From positions 54,518,119 to 54,578,118 of the forward strand of contig CM043952.1 in assembly GCA_014529385.2 (NCBI GenBank): 60,000 nucleotides of DNA, given 5' to 3'. A model generated the notes under the pieces. It had not been told where the DNA came from and searched no databases. It was given only the letters and a program-made list of their open reading frames with translations. This document shows, piece by piece, positions 1 to 9,140 of the stretch. Numbering within the stretch: position 1 is the stretch's first letter; each line of letters starts with the position of its first letter. A program made the translations under genes and the position numbers. The stretch is from Adiantum capillus-veneris (taxonomy: Eukaryota > Streptophyta > Polypodiopsida > Polypodiales > Pteridaceae).

Positions 1-426
1 CTTGCCATTGGCTCTTAGCCACATTGCTCTTAGCAAAACTATTCTTAGAGTAGGGAATATTTCCTTTCCTCTCTTGGTCATCATCATATCATTGGGCACA
101 AATGATGGCTTCTTCAAAAGTTTTTGGATGTTGGGTCTTGACATGAAGACGATAGTCTTTATCAAGTCCCCTATTAAAACCCCGTATCTTTTGGAATTCA
201 TCTAAACCTTCTAGTTTTAATATGATTTCTTGATACTTTGAAAGGTGATGTGTGAGAGAGAGGCTAGACATGCGGCATGCATCCCATGCTAGCGAATTCT
301 TATCTTCTTTATTGGAGTCCAAAAACTCTTTGGAGATAGAAGCTTGAAACGCAGCCCAAGACGGAGGACGACCATCTAATGGAAATATCATCCACCACTT
401 GTAGGGCCTTGCCTTTAAGAGATAGA
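1..426 (-). pseudogene. Ty3/gypsy gag relic R1, C-terminal part (split by G1)
   Basis: On the minus strand a gag-like stretch reads WWMIFPLDGRPPSWAAF, then SLTHHLSKYQEIILKLEGL and FNRGLDKDYRLHV, the usual order of a retrotransposon gag (capsid) domain. The part just before it in the same gene lies at 13845-14197, on the far side of element G1, and the reading (TAVE, then TSLSLKGKALQ) joins across the CTTGT target site. The relic runs off the left window edge. It is degenerate and without a pol region here, so it is a dead fragment that served as insertion target. Confidence 0.75.
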
Positions 427-431
427 CTTGT
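427..431. repeat. Target site duplication of G1 (left), CTTGT
   Basis: CTTGT directly precedes the TGTTAACCC start of the left LTR, and the same five bases follow the right LTR at 13840-13844. A perfect 5-bp TSD is standard for LTR retrotransposons and fixes the outer limits of G1. Confidence 0.95.
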
Positions 432-724
432 TGTTAACCCTCATGGCACACGGACACCCATCACCTACGATGGACGCGTATTATGTATTTGGTAGAGTCA
501 GGTACCGGGCTTGTCGGACCAATAGGGAAAGGTAGAGTGATCGCCGATGAGAGGCGCACTTTAACTTGGACATTCAAGGGATTAGTTGGTTAAGCATGGG
601 CGCCCAAGTGTGAATGGGGTGAGCTCCTATAAAAGCCAACTAAACCTAATTTTTACTCATTCTCTCATTTGTGCAATTGAAGAGTGCTCTTGCTCCATCT
701 CCATCTTCTTCTTCTTCACCTCCT

Positions 725-760
<36 letters not shown>

Positions 761-1011
761 GGAGAGTGTGTGTGCGATCGAGCATTACGAAGGCACGACG
801 GCGGCGAAGCGGTTGAGCGTGGCACGACTGCAGCTTCTTCTTCATCGCGGCGAGGAATCCACCACGAAGGCGAGCGTAGAGCGGTGAGTGACACACCCTT
901 TGTTTTCTTGAGCTTGCTAGTTTAGGCTTGTTGTGTGCTTGGAGCCGTTTGTGGCTCGCACACGGTGTATTGGCAAGTCCCTTGCTTCGACAATGCGGCA
1001 AGGAGCGCACA
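432..1011 (+). repeat. G1 5' LTR
   Basis: It starts TGTTAACCC and ends GAGCGCACA (TG...CA). It contains a TATA box, TATAAAAG, at 628-635 and a (GT)n(GA)n tract near 725-765. It matches the 3' LTR except for tract length and about three C/T differences. Confidence 0.95.
628..635 (+). promoter_or_regulatory. TATA box of the G1 5' LTR
   Basis: TATAAAAG lies about 200 bp into the LTR and about 100 bp upstream of the GT/GA tract, a suitable place for the U3/R promoter. The same box is at 13460-13467 in the 3' LTR. Confidence 0.7.
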
Positions 1012-1015
1012 TTTT

Positions 1016-1034
1016 TGGCGCCGCTGCCGGGGAT
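1016..1034 (+). other. G1 primer binding site (tRNA-Asp type)
   Basis: TGGCGCCGCTGCCGGGGAT begins four bases after the 5' LTR. It is close to the primer site complementary to tRNA-Asp that is known from plant Athila-type elements (usually TGGCGCCGTTGCCGGGG), with one T to C difference. Confidence 0.8.
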
Positions 1035-2030
1035 ATGTCCTACACTAAGCTCGGTTAGCACTTTACGCTTCCTTGTGGTGCAATTTCTATCATAGGAAAG
1101 GCAGGGAAGGAGTGTGTGGAGATTTCTGTTTTTTGCGTTTTCTGCAATTGCTGTCAAGTTTCAATTTCTGCTATTGTCTGCGTTTTTTCAATTTCCGCAA
1201 TTTTTGCATTTTCAAGTTCGGCGTTTTCAATTTCTGCAATTTTCTGCATTTCTGCGTTTTTTTAATTTTCTGCAATTTCTGCGTTTTTTCCTGCAATTTC
1301 TGTAATTTCCTGTATTTTTTGCATACCTGCGTTTTCAATTTCTGCATTTCTAGAGCGGCTAAATTTTTAGAAAATAAAAAACGTGACTCTTAAAACGGAC
1401 GGGTTGGTTTGTATAAAAGATAGATCGGGATCGGGATCATTTTCCCAAGCCCAAGCCCAAGCCCAGGCCCAAGCCCAAGCCCTCACTCTTATGATATATA
1501 CTAGACTCACTCTTATATATATACCCTACTCCCTCAAGAGAGAATGAGAGCATGTGGGACAAGTCCTCCACTCTCCTCCTTTCTCTTCCCACTTGCACCC
1601 TTAGACTTTCTAGTTTAGGCCTAGTTCCCTACTGGAAATTGACAGTTTTAGGGATTCCGAGGGCATAGAGTGACCAAACGGAGGGCTGTAAAGCATGGCA
1701 CGACCCTCTGACCGATACGCTCGTTTTGAGCTATCACACGGCCCATTCCACGACACGCTCTAAAAAATCTAGCAAAAAAACAAACAAAAAACACGCTAAA
1801 AACTAGTCACAAGGCCTCCTAGAGCAGCTTTTTGACACCTTAGGGTATCAAAAGCACATGCACTTACGCTCTGGGCGGGTGCTAGAACACGAGCATATTG
1901 AGGGTGCCTCTGTTCATACGGACACCCATTACCCATTCACGATAAGCTCTAGACCTCAGCGGGGACACAAGGTAGCACCACCCAAGACCCTAAAATAGCC
2001 GCTAGTGATTCCTCCTCCGACTCAGAAATC
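1035..2030 (+). other. G1 untranslated leader with pyrimidine-rich and CCCAAG repeats
   Basis: There is about 1 kb between primer site and gag ATG. 1125-1350 is a T-rich array built on degenerate units of the form TTTCTGCAATTT or TTTTCTGCGTTTT. 1444-1485 is a short CCCAAG hexamer array. AT-rich TATATA patches follow at about 1494-1525. No convincing protein is seen here; the Phe/Asn-rich readings come from the repeat. Confidence 0.7.
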
Positions 2031-5000
2031 ATGGAAGCATACCCTAACCAAAACACTGAGAGAGAAGGCCATGCACCTCCCGAAGCTCCACAGCCTAGTA
2101 CTAGTATGTTTAGCCGTTTCATGGAAACATTAGGTAGAGCTACTCGCTCGGAACCTGAGGCAAATGAAGCACACGAAGGGGGTGGGGAAGTGGACTCTCC
2201 TTTCACATCGCACGTGGACCCCACACCCCCAAAGAGTGTCCATGTGGATATCCTACCAACTTCTTACCAAGAAGGCCCTGTTGAGCTGCCTCCTTCAGAA
2301 GTTCCCTCTAGAGTACCGTTGGTGGCAAGTAAAACCACGGGGAGCAACATTGCTTCTACCTCACAAGAAACCGTTAACACGTCGACTCTAGAAGGATTGT
2401 TCATTAATGATCATTGGACATACGACCTCCACACTGAGGTGTTGACGGATCTACACTCTGGCCATGCCTACCATGTAGGATGGATAGAGATTGTACAATC
2501 CACCTCTAGTGCCACGAGCATCGAAGATCAACAGAAAATGATCTGTAATGTTATCCATGGCATTATTCAATCAGAAAGGCAAAACCGAGGGGTAAATATA
2601 CTCTCAACTGGCCCCATGAGATTTCTGGATACGAGCAAGGCTCAACAGCCTACTCTATCTCAAATGGAGACTCCTCTAATGAGCCCCATGGACCCATCTT
2701 ACGTCATTTCACCTGGGGTCTCTATGCAATCTGAACCTCCGAGCGAAAACTTTAGCTTCCCTAACTTGGCTCAACCCTCTATCAAGGAAAACACAGTGCT
2801 CACTCCAGGGATAAGCCTGACAGAGAATGTACCGATGACATCTACGGTTAGCGCAGTGCCACTACCTAGTGTCGTAGTACCTAATATGGGGCCTCGACCA
2901 TATGTGCCTCTAGCCCCTTATGCACACATGGCCCCCACACCTCCAATTGTACCACTTGCTTATGCTCCTCGAGTGCCGCTCCCTAGCTCTTATCCGAGTG
3001 GACCTATGCCCGGTTATGTTCCATATCCTGCATTATCCACACATATGCCAAGACCGGTACCCGTTCCTCTCCCACATATGATTCCAAGAGTACCTCCACC
3101 GGCCCTGCCTCCTCACATAGGTGACTTGGCAGCGTTTGCTCAAACCATAGGTCGATCTATCGCGGAAAATATGCGTCATGCATCTGATAGAGAGCCTAGA
3201 AGTAAGGCAGTACAAATTGCCAAACTCACGCAAAAATTCAATGGGGACGAAGATGCTAGGAAACACATTGAAGTGTTTGAACAAGTATGTGATTCCTTAA
3301 GGGAACGCAACGAACTACATAAGTGCAATGCCTTAAGCTTGACATTAAGTGGGAAGGCTAGAGATTGGTATAGGACCCTAAGGGTGGACGAGAAAACAAT
3401 CTACCCTACCCTTCGAAGGTTGTTTCTAAAGGAGTACATACGAGAAGGTGTGCTTTGGGGTGTAGCATCTCAGCTACAGAAGGCCGAACGTAAGGAAGGA
3501 GAGTCAGTAAGGAACTTCATTAGTCGTCTAAAGCACTTAAACTCTCGCTGCCCTGTAAATGAGCGCTTCAACAATAACCAACTGCTTGATCGATTCATTC
3601 GAGGGTTGAGGAATGAAGGAATCTATAATGGACTAGTGATTAGAGGTATCACAACCTGGGAAGATGTCACTGCCAATGCAATCCAATTAGAGGACAACTT
3701 GATGATAGCAGGCATGAGGGTGTCTACTGACACGAGATCCACTAGCTCACAAGCCATTGAGTATGAACCCATGACTGCAAAGCCCATTGCCAATGAGCCA
3801 AAGGTATTTGAGACATTCTTGACAGACCTCACCAAGGCAATCCAAGAGTCTCTTAAGGATAATCGACCCCCTCAAAATAGTCACATGTATCCAAGAAGGG
3901 AGCAACAATGGTGTTCCATTTGCTTAGGTCCACATAGCACTAGTGAGTGCCCTACGTTTAGAGTAAAATTTAATGGAACTTGCAACGCATGTGGTAGGTA
4001 TGGTCACCAAGCTAAGGATTGTTTAATGATCAAACGTATGATGGCAAATAGACCACCTGTAGCCTGGACGGATGCGCCTCGAGCTCCTGTATTGATGCCT
4101 ACTCCACCTGTTGAGCAACTACCGCAACACATGGTCCCTAGATCTCAAAATGTTGTACAAGCTACACCGTTACCACCTCCTGTGCTAGGACCGCAGCCCC
4201 CGCATCCAAGAGTCGCCCCTATGAACCAAGTGGATTGCGAGCCATCTAATGCTTATGCAGATGGTTGTGAGGAGGAAATAGACACTAGTATTGCCTACGG
4301 ACTTGATACATTAGAAGAATGTCCTATATACTACATGGAAGATTGTTGGGGACAAGTCAAGCCGGTTTATCAAGCTGCTGCTCTCGCATCCAGAGGTCAA
4401 AATATCAACACCCAGGCTAGGAGGCCACCTCTTCAATGCTACGAGTGTGGTGGACCACATCGAGTAGCGGAGTGCCCTATTAGGCTGCAAAAGAATGCTG
4501 CACAGATGCAAGTGAATCAAGGGAGCACGTCTGCAATGCCAATACTCACATGTAATCGTTGTGGCATAGATCACTTGATTGCCCAATGCCCCTATAACCC
4601 AAATGCGCCTAAAATCACACCCCTAAATTTGGTCGAAATTGCTAGTGTGACATCACCAATGCCACCCGTCACACCCGCTTATGCGATTACACGGTCCATG
4701 CTTCAAGGGCCAGGACATATCCTCGAAGAGAGAGATACCGCGTCAATTATCCAAGCAAAGAAAAAGAAGACACGAAGGAAGAAGTCGCAGAATATGGAAA
4801 ATTCAAAGCCAAGTTCCAAAACAAACATAGGAACAGGAGATGACCCCGTGTATATGAATGACCTCGAGGATGATTCAGATTCAGTCGACACAATGGAGAC
4901 TAGAACCAATACCACAAAGGGAAAGACCGACAAGGAAAACCGTAACATGGGACCAAATGAAAACCGAATAAGAGAAAATCATAAAGAGCCTCTGAAAACA

Positions 5001-5195
5001 CCACAAGTGTTTCCAAATCCAATCCAAGACCCCCAAGATAAACCGCAGGGGCAAAAAGGGAAGAATCGTAAAAAGAAGATTGGGACGTACCCAAACCCTG
5101 TAGACGAGATTAAGCAGGTGAAACATCTAAGAGGTTTAGTGGAGGAGACTCAAAGGAAACTAGAACCAGAACCCATGCATGTAAAAAATTCATGA
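2031..5195 (+). CDS. gag: G1 gag polyprotein with four zinc knuckles
   Basis: This 1054-residue protein forms the capsid/nucleocapsid of the virus-like particle. An ATG at 2031 opens the frame. The N-terminal part is low in motifs and has a proline-rich stretch at about residues 285-375. A retrotransposon gag domain follows at about 390-520 (AKLTQKFNGDEDARKHIEVF, LSGKARDWYRTL). Four CCHC knuckles come in two pairs: CSICLGPHSTSEC at 628, CNACGRYGHQAKDC at 651, CYECGGPHRVAEC at 803 and CNRCGIDHLIAQC at 841. Three have the shortened CX2CX3HX4C spacing and one the classical CX2CX4HX4C. The tail is lysine-rich and probably binds nucleic acid. It is much longer than most Ty3/gypsy gags and ends in TGA, after which protease continues in the +1 frame. 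Confidence 0.9.
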   Translation: MEAYPNQNTEREGHAPPEAPQPSTSMFSRFMETLGRATRSEPEANEAHEGGGEVDSPFTSHVDPTPPKSVHVDILPTSYQEGPVELPPSEVPSRVPLVASKTTGSNIASTSQETVNTSTLEGLFINDHWTYDLHTEVLTDLHSGHAYHVGWIEIVQSTSSATSIEDQQKMICNVIHGIIQSERQNRGVNILSTGPMRFLDTSKAQQPTLSQMETPLMSPMDPSYVISPGVSMQSEPPSENFSFPNLAQPSIKENTVLTPGISLTENVPMTSTVSAVPLPSVVVPNMGPRPYVPLAPYAHMAPTPPIVPLAYAPRVPLPSSYPSGPMPGYVPYPALSTHMPRPVPVPLPHMIPRVPPPALPPHIGDLAAFAQTIGRSIAENMRHASDREPRSKAVQIAKLTQKFNGDEDARKHIEVFEQVCDSLRERNELHKCNALSLTLSGKARDWYRTLRVDEKTIYPTLRRLFLKEYIREGVLWGVASQLQKAERKEGESVRNFISRLKHLNSRCPVNERFNNNQLLDRFIRGLRNEGIYNGLVIRGITTWEDVTANAIQLEDNLMIAGMRVSTDTRSTSSQAIEYEPMTAKPIANEPKVFETFLTDLTKAIQESLKDNRPPQNSHMYPRREQQWCSICLGPHSTSECPTFRVKFNGTCNACGRYGHQAKDCLMIKRMMANRPPVAWTDAPRAPVLMPTPPVEQLPQHMVPRSQNVVQATPLPPPVLGPQPPHPRVAPMNQVDCEPSNAYADGCEEEIDTSIAYGLDTLEECPIYYMEDCWGQVKPVYQAAALASRGQNINTQARRPPLQCYECGGPHRVAECPIRLQKNAAQMQVNQGSTSAMPILTCNRCGIDHLIAQCPYNPNAPKITPLNLVEIASVTSPMPPVTPAYAITRSMLQGPGHILEERDTASIIQAKKKKTRRKKSQNMENSKPSSKTNIGTGDDPVYMNDLEDDSDSVDTMETRTNTTKGKTDKENRNMGPNENRIRENHKEPLKTPQVFPNPIQDPQDKPQGQKGKNRKKKIGTYPNPVDEIKQVKHLRGLVEETQRKLEPEPMHVKNS

Positions 5196-6606
5196 CACAG
5201 TGTTTCCCACGCAAGTTCATCCACCCCACATGAACCATAGACCGTTAGCCATATCTAGTATCATCCAAGAAGGGAGTGAGGACAGGACATCAGAAAGTGA
5301 GCATACACCCTTCTTGTTGGAAAGGATGTTTAACGAAGGAATACCTGATCCCATTGAGGAATATGAGATTCCATCCTCACCAGTTCCTAGTCAAGGACCT
5401 ACACCCTGCAAAACGCCAATGAATGTTGCCAAACTAGTGGACTTCATGTCTTCTGAGGTCCGAACCACGATCATAGCAAAGCTGTATGGAGATCCTGAGT
5501 TATTCCTTGCACTTCGAGCATTCCTTAACGGAGAGCTACGAACGGGATTACCGCAGTTTGCGCAACCAAATAGGCCTGACTCGATTATGATTGATGAGGA
5601 AAATCATGTGCAATCACTTGACTTAGATGGACCCGAGTCTGTGATCGAGGTACCCATTAACGAATTAGGCCAGTATTTTGAAGGCGACGAGTCTAATGCG
5701 ACCCTACCCATCACTACCAAGGGTTTAACTATAAAGGGAATTCTTGATGGTGGTGCGGGAGTTAGCATCGTTACAAAAGATTGTTTGGAATCCATGGGAA
5801 AACCCCGCCTCAGTGTTACTAACATTGTGGTAAAGATGGCAAATGGTACCATAGCCAAACCTATGGGGATGCTCAAGGATCTTAAGATCAAAGTTCTAGG
5901 ACACAAGGTACGACATACGTTCATTGTAATGGATTTCTCTAAACACCTTATGTCATATGAAATGATTTTAGGACGACCATTCATGAGGGAAGCACAAATG
6001 GTTCACGATTGGTCTAAAAATCATGTCTATTTGCAATTCCAAGACTCTGTCCTTAGAGTGGATTTGGTGACTGGTAAGGTACACCCCTTAGGAGGTAAAA
6101 CCATTATTGATCATCGCTCTGACACCACAATTCACTCGGCCCCACTACAATATTGTTACACTTGTAAGAAGGATACAGACATTGGCCAAGATTCTCCTTA
6201 TATGGATATCCTACCTGGGATGACTGAGTCGGACAATGTGGATTGGGTACACCTAGCTGCAACCATAGATACCTGGGGAAATAGAGGAACCACTTGGGTC
6301 ACACCAGAGGGGGAAGAGGTACCACAAATTGCACCTCTGAACATGATAAGTGCCATACATGCATCTTCTAAGGGCAAGGCAATTGTGGACCAATCTGACA
6401 GTGACACTGATAGCTCAATAGAAGACTTTGACCAACACGACTTGGACACTGACTCCCAGAGTGAAACGGATTCTAAATCTCATGAATTAGAGAGTGGAGC
6501 AAGTTCCAGTCAAAACATTCGGAAGGACCGAGCACATCAACCGATGATAGCTCCTCCGAGAGTGAAGAGGACACCAACGAGGACTCCTTTAGTGAGCCAG
6601 ATCTAA
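5185..6606 (+). CDS. pro: G1 retropepsin (first protease), separate frame from gag
   Basis: The frame is open from 5185, just after a TAA and at an A-run (GTAAAAAATTC) that overlaps the end of gag. No ATG decides the start, so expression by +1 shifting, or a small indel, is likely. An aspartic protease domain lies at 5700-6040: catalytic motif ILDGGAGVSIV with Asp at 5746, flap region, and the closing motif ILGRPF near 5965. The second active-site residue is Gly rather than Thr/Ser. The same DGGAG form occurs in G2, so it may be a clade feature rather than damage. The C-terminal part is acidic and serine-rich, and its natural continuation (DDSSSESEEDTNEDSF) is in the frame of the RT ORF, showing a second frame change at 6486-6540. 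Confidence 0.85.
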   Translation, partial: KIHDTVFPTQVHPPHMNHRPLAISSIIQEGSEDRTSESEHTPFLLERMFNEGIPDPIEEYEIPSSPVPSQGPTPCKTPMNVAKLVDFMSSEVRTTIIAKLYGDPELFLALRAFLNGELRTGLPQFAQPNRPDSIMIDEENHVQSLDLDGPESVIEVPINELGQYFEGDESNATLPITTKGLTIKGILDGGAGVSIVTKDCLESMGKPRLSVTNIVVKMANGTIAKPMGMLKDLKIKVLGHKVRHTFIVMDFSKHLMSYEMILGRPFMREAQMVHDWSKNHVYLQFQDSVLRVDLVTGKVHPLGGKTIIDHRSDTTIHSAPLQYCYTCKKDTDIGQDSPYMDILPGMTESDNVDWVHLAATIDTWGNRGTTWVTPEGEEVPQIAPLNMISAIHASSKGKAIVDQSDSDTDSSIEDFDQHDLDTDSQSETDSKSHELESGASSSQNIRKDRAHQPMIAPPRVKRTPTRTPLVSQI

Positions 6607-9140
6607 ATGCAAATCAAAAGCAGGTCTCAAATAAGAAAAAGAAAAACCTTAAGAGGCGTCGATATCGAGCCAATGTACGTGCTAGGATAAACAAGAAGAG
6701 ATCCTCAGCAGAATGGCTCAGTTATATAGGAGCATGTGATGCTCATCGAAAATTGGTAGACAATTGGGGTGAATATCTCCAAAATGTTATGTGGTGTAGA
6801 CCACGACCCCATGACATAGCCCAATTAGAGATCATAGACAAGCCAAAGTTGAGCCGCACTGCAAGGAGGCGTCAAAACCAAGAGTTAGCTCGACAACACA
6901 AGAAAGCAGAAATGGAAGCACAAACCAACGCACAACCAGAATCCACAGACTTGCATCCTGCACCAGAACATTTCAAATCTTACACCACAGGGGAAGCAAA
7001 GGTTGTGTACACAAAAGCCCAAAGAATACCTATCGATGGGAATAATGGAATCTATGATGGTCCGGCAATAGTTAAAGAAATAGAATTAGCTGACCCCGGT
7101 GAAGAATCAAAACCTGTTTTTATTGCCCAAGACCTCACAGAAGTTGAAGAGGCGGTCCTCAAAGAGCTTCTCAAGGAATTCAAGGACGTATTCGCTTGGA
7201 CATACCATGATATGAAAGGTGTTCCGCCTTCTGTGGTCCAACACACAATCCCTATGATTAGCACTGCGAAGCCCGTACAACAAAGACCCTACCCGATGAA
7301 TCCTAAGTACGCAAAGATCATTCAAGAAGAACTAGAAAAGCTTATCAAATGTGGGTTCATATATCCTATTGAACACTCTGAATGGGTGTCGCCAATAGTT
7401 ATCGTGCCAAAAAAGAATGGGAAACTCAGGGTGTGCGTGGACCTCAAAAAAGTTAATGCAGCTACTAGAAGAGACCATTACCCCCTACCATATTCCGAAC
7501 ATGTACTCGAAAGAGTTGCAGGCAAGGAAGCTTATAGCTTTCTAGATGGGTACTCAGGCTACAACCAAATCACGATAGCGCTAGAGGACCAAGCTAAAAC
7601 TGCCTTCATCACAGAATTTGGCGTGTTTGCATTTCGTGTGATGGCTTTTGGCTTAACAAATGCCCCTGCTACATTCCAACGATTAATAAACACTGCTTTT
7701 AAAGAATATTTGAGAGAGTTTTGTGAAGCTTTCTTAGACGACCTTTGTGTTTACTCTTCTTGGAAAGAACATCTATCATGTTTGCGAAAGGTGTTTGAAA
7801 AATGTAGGTTATATCGTATCTCATTGAACCCGTTCAAATGCCAATTTTGGGTCAAGCATGGAGTTATTTTAGGGCATATAGTATCCAAGAATGGTATCTC
7901 AACCGATGAGAGCAAAATTAAAGTGATTCTAGAGTTACCACCACCAACCAATTACAAGGGAGTTCAAAGGTTCATGGGACACGTGGGTTATTATCGACGG
8001 TTTATTTTATTTTTCGCTGAGATAGCACGTCCTTTGTACAAGCTTCTCATTGAATTTAAATGGACTGAAGAGTGTGACCAGGCCTATGAACAATTGAAGA
8101 AAACACTAGCAAGTGCTCCAATTTTAAGGACACCTAACTGGGATGTCATTTTCCATGTGCATATTGATGCATCAAACTTTGCTATTGGGTGTGTTCTCAC
8201 TCAACCAGGAGAACATAAATTGGACTATCCCATTAGCTTTGCAAGCCGTCAATTGAACGATGCTGAAAGGAACTACACCACTACAGAGCGAGAAGGTTTG
8301 GCAATGGTTTATGCAGTAAAGAAATTTCGCTACTACCTTCTGGCAAACAAGTTTGTATTTTATGTGGATCATCAAGCGTTGCTGTATCTGGTAAACAAGC
8401 CATGCTCCACAGGAAGAATCACACGATGGTTGTTAATTCTTCTTGAGTTTGATTTCACGATTGTAGTGAGACCCGGTAAAAGGCACGTCATGGCTGATCA
8501 TTTGTCTCGCATACCCAATGGTGAAGCCCCTATAGGAGTTGATGATGAATTACCCGATACTTCCCTATTCATAGTTGAAACTATGCCTGAATGGAGTGAG
8601 AACATTGTTAACTTTTTAGTTAATGGTTTTCCACCCAAGGAACTTCGTAAGGATATCGCTCGAAGGCTAGTAAAAGAATGTGAACCCTATTGTTTGATTG
8701 CCGGAACCCTGTATAGATTAGGCAAGGACGATATTCTTAGGCGTTGTGCCCGCGAGGATGAATATTTGTATATCTTGCAAGAAGCACATATGGGCATAGC
8801 AGGAGGACATTTTTCAGGGGACCTGACTGCTAGAAAGGTGCTGCAATCAGGCTATTGGTGGCCAACTTTATTTAAGGATGCATCACTTTTTACAAAAGGG
8901 TGTGATGAGTGCCAACGTTACAAGACCACACAACGCAAGGACAGAATGCCCTTACATCCTATTAAAGTAACCCAACCATTTGAAAAATGGGGCTTAGACT
9001 TTGTAGGTCCAATTAGTCCCGCAGCTCGCAACACTCAATCTCGATATATTCTAGTTGCTACGGACTATGTAACAAAGTGGGCTGAAGCTAAGGCTTCACA
9101 AAAAGCTGACGCGAGGACAACAGCTAAGTTTCTTTTTTAG
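6486..9140 (+). CDS. pol: G1 pol, part 1: RT, RNase H and integrase N-terminal half
   Basis: This frame is open from 6486 and begins with the acidic linker shared with the protease ORF, then KKKKNLKRRRYRANVRARI. RT starts near 7275 (PYPMNPKYAKIIQEELEKLI) and has VPKKNGKLRVCVDLKKVNA, FLDGYSGYNQI and the YxDD-box variant FLDD at 7731-7742. RNase H acidic residues are visible at 8166 (HIDAS), 8286 (TTEREG) and 8367 (YVDH). The integrase zinc-binding region has paired His (AHMGIAGGHF) and CDEC. The first catalytic Asp is in GLDFVGP at 8997. The frame is closed by TAG at 9138-9140, in the middle of the integrase core. Confidence 0.93.
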   Translation: MREWSKFQSKHSEGPSTSTDDSSSESEEDTNEDSFSEPDLNANQKQVSNKKKKNLKRRRYRANVRARINKKRSSAEWLSYIGACDAHRKLVDNWGEYLQNVMWCRPRPHDIAQLEIIDKPKLSRTARRRQNQELARQHKKAEMEAQTNAQPESTDLHPAPEHFKSYTTGEAKVVYTKAQRIPIDGNNGIYDGPAIVKEIELADPGEESKPVFIAQDLTEVEEAVLKELLKEFKDVFAWTYHDMKGVPPSVVQHTIPMISTAKPVQQRPYPMNPKYAKIIQEELEKLIKCGFIYPIEHSEWVSPIVIVPKKNGKLRVCVDLKKVNAATRRDHYPLPYSEHVLERVAGKEAYSFLDGYSGYNQITIALEDQAKTAFITEFGVFAFRVMAFGLTNAPATFQRLINTAFKEYLREFCEAFLDDLCVYSSWKEHLSCLRKVFEKCRLYRISLNPFKCQFWVKHGVILGHIVSKNGISTDESKIKVILELPPPTNYKGVQRFMGHVGYYRRFILFFAEIARPLYKLLIEFKWTEECDQAYEQLKKTLASAPILRTPNWDVIFHVHIDASNFAIGCVLTQPGEHKLDYPISFASRQLNDAERNYTTTEREGLAMVYAVKKFRYYLLANKFVFYVDHQALLYLVNKPCSTGRITRWLLILLEFDFTIVVRPGKRHVMADHLSRIPNGEAPIGVDDELPDTSLFIVETMPEWSENIVNFLVNGFPPKELRKDIARRLVKECEPYCLIAGTLYRLGKDDILRRCAREDEYLYILQEAHMGIAGGHFSGDLTARKVLQSGYWWPTLFKDASLFTKGCDECQRYKTTQRKDRMPLHPIKVTQPFEKWGLDFVGPISPAARNTQSRYILVATDYVTKWAEAKASQKADARTTAKFLF

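Noticed and set aside
657-1157. 166-codon minus-strand frame across the G1 5' LTR
   Set aside because: Antisense to LTR and leader, contains the microsatellite, and the 3' LTR copy differs.
1073-1393. Phe/Asn/Cys-rich open frames in the G1 leader
   Set aside because: They come from the T-rich TTTCTGCAATTT array between primer site and gag, with no domain.
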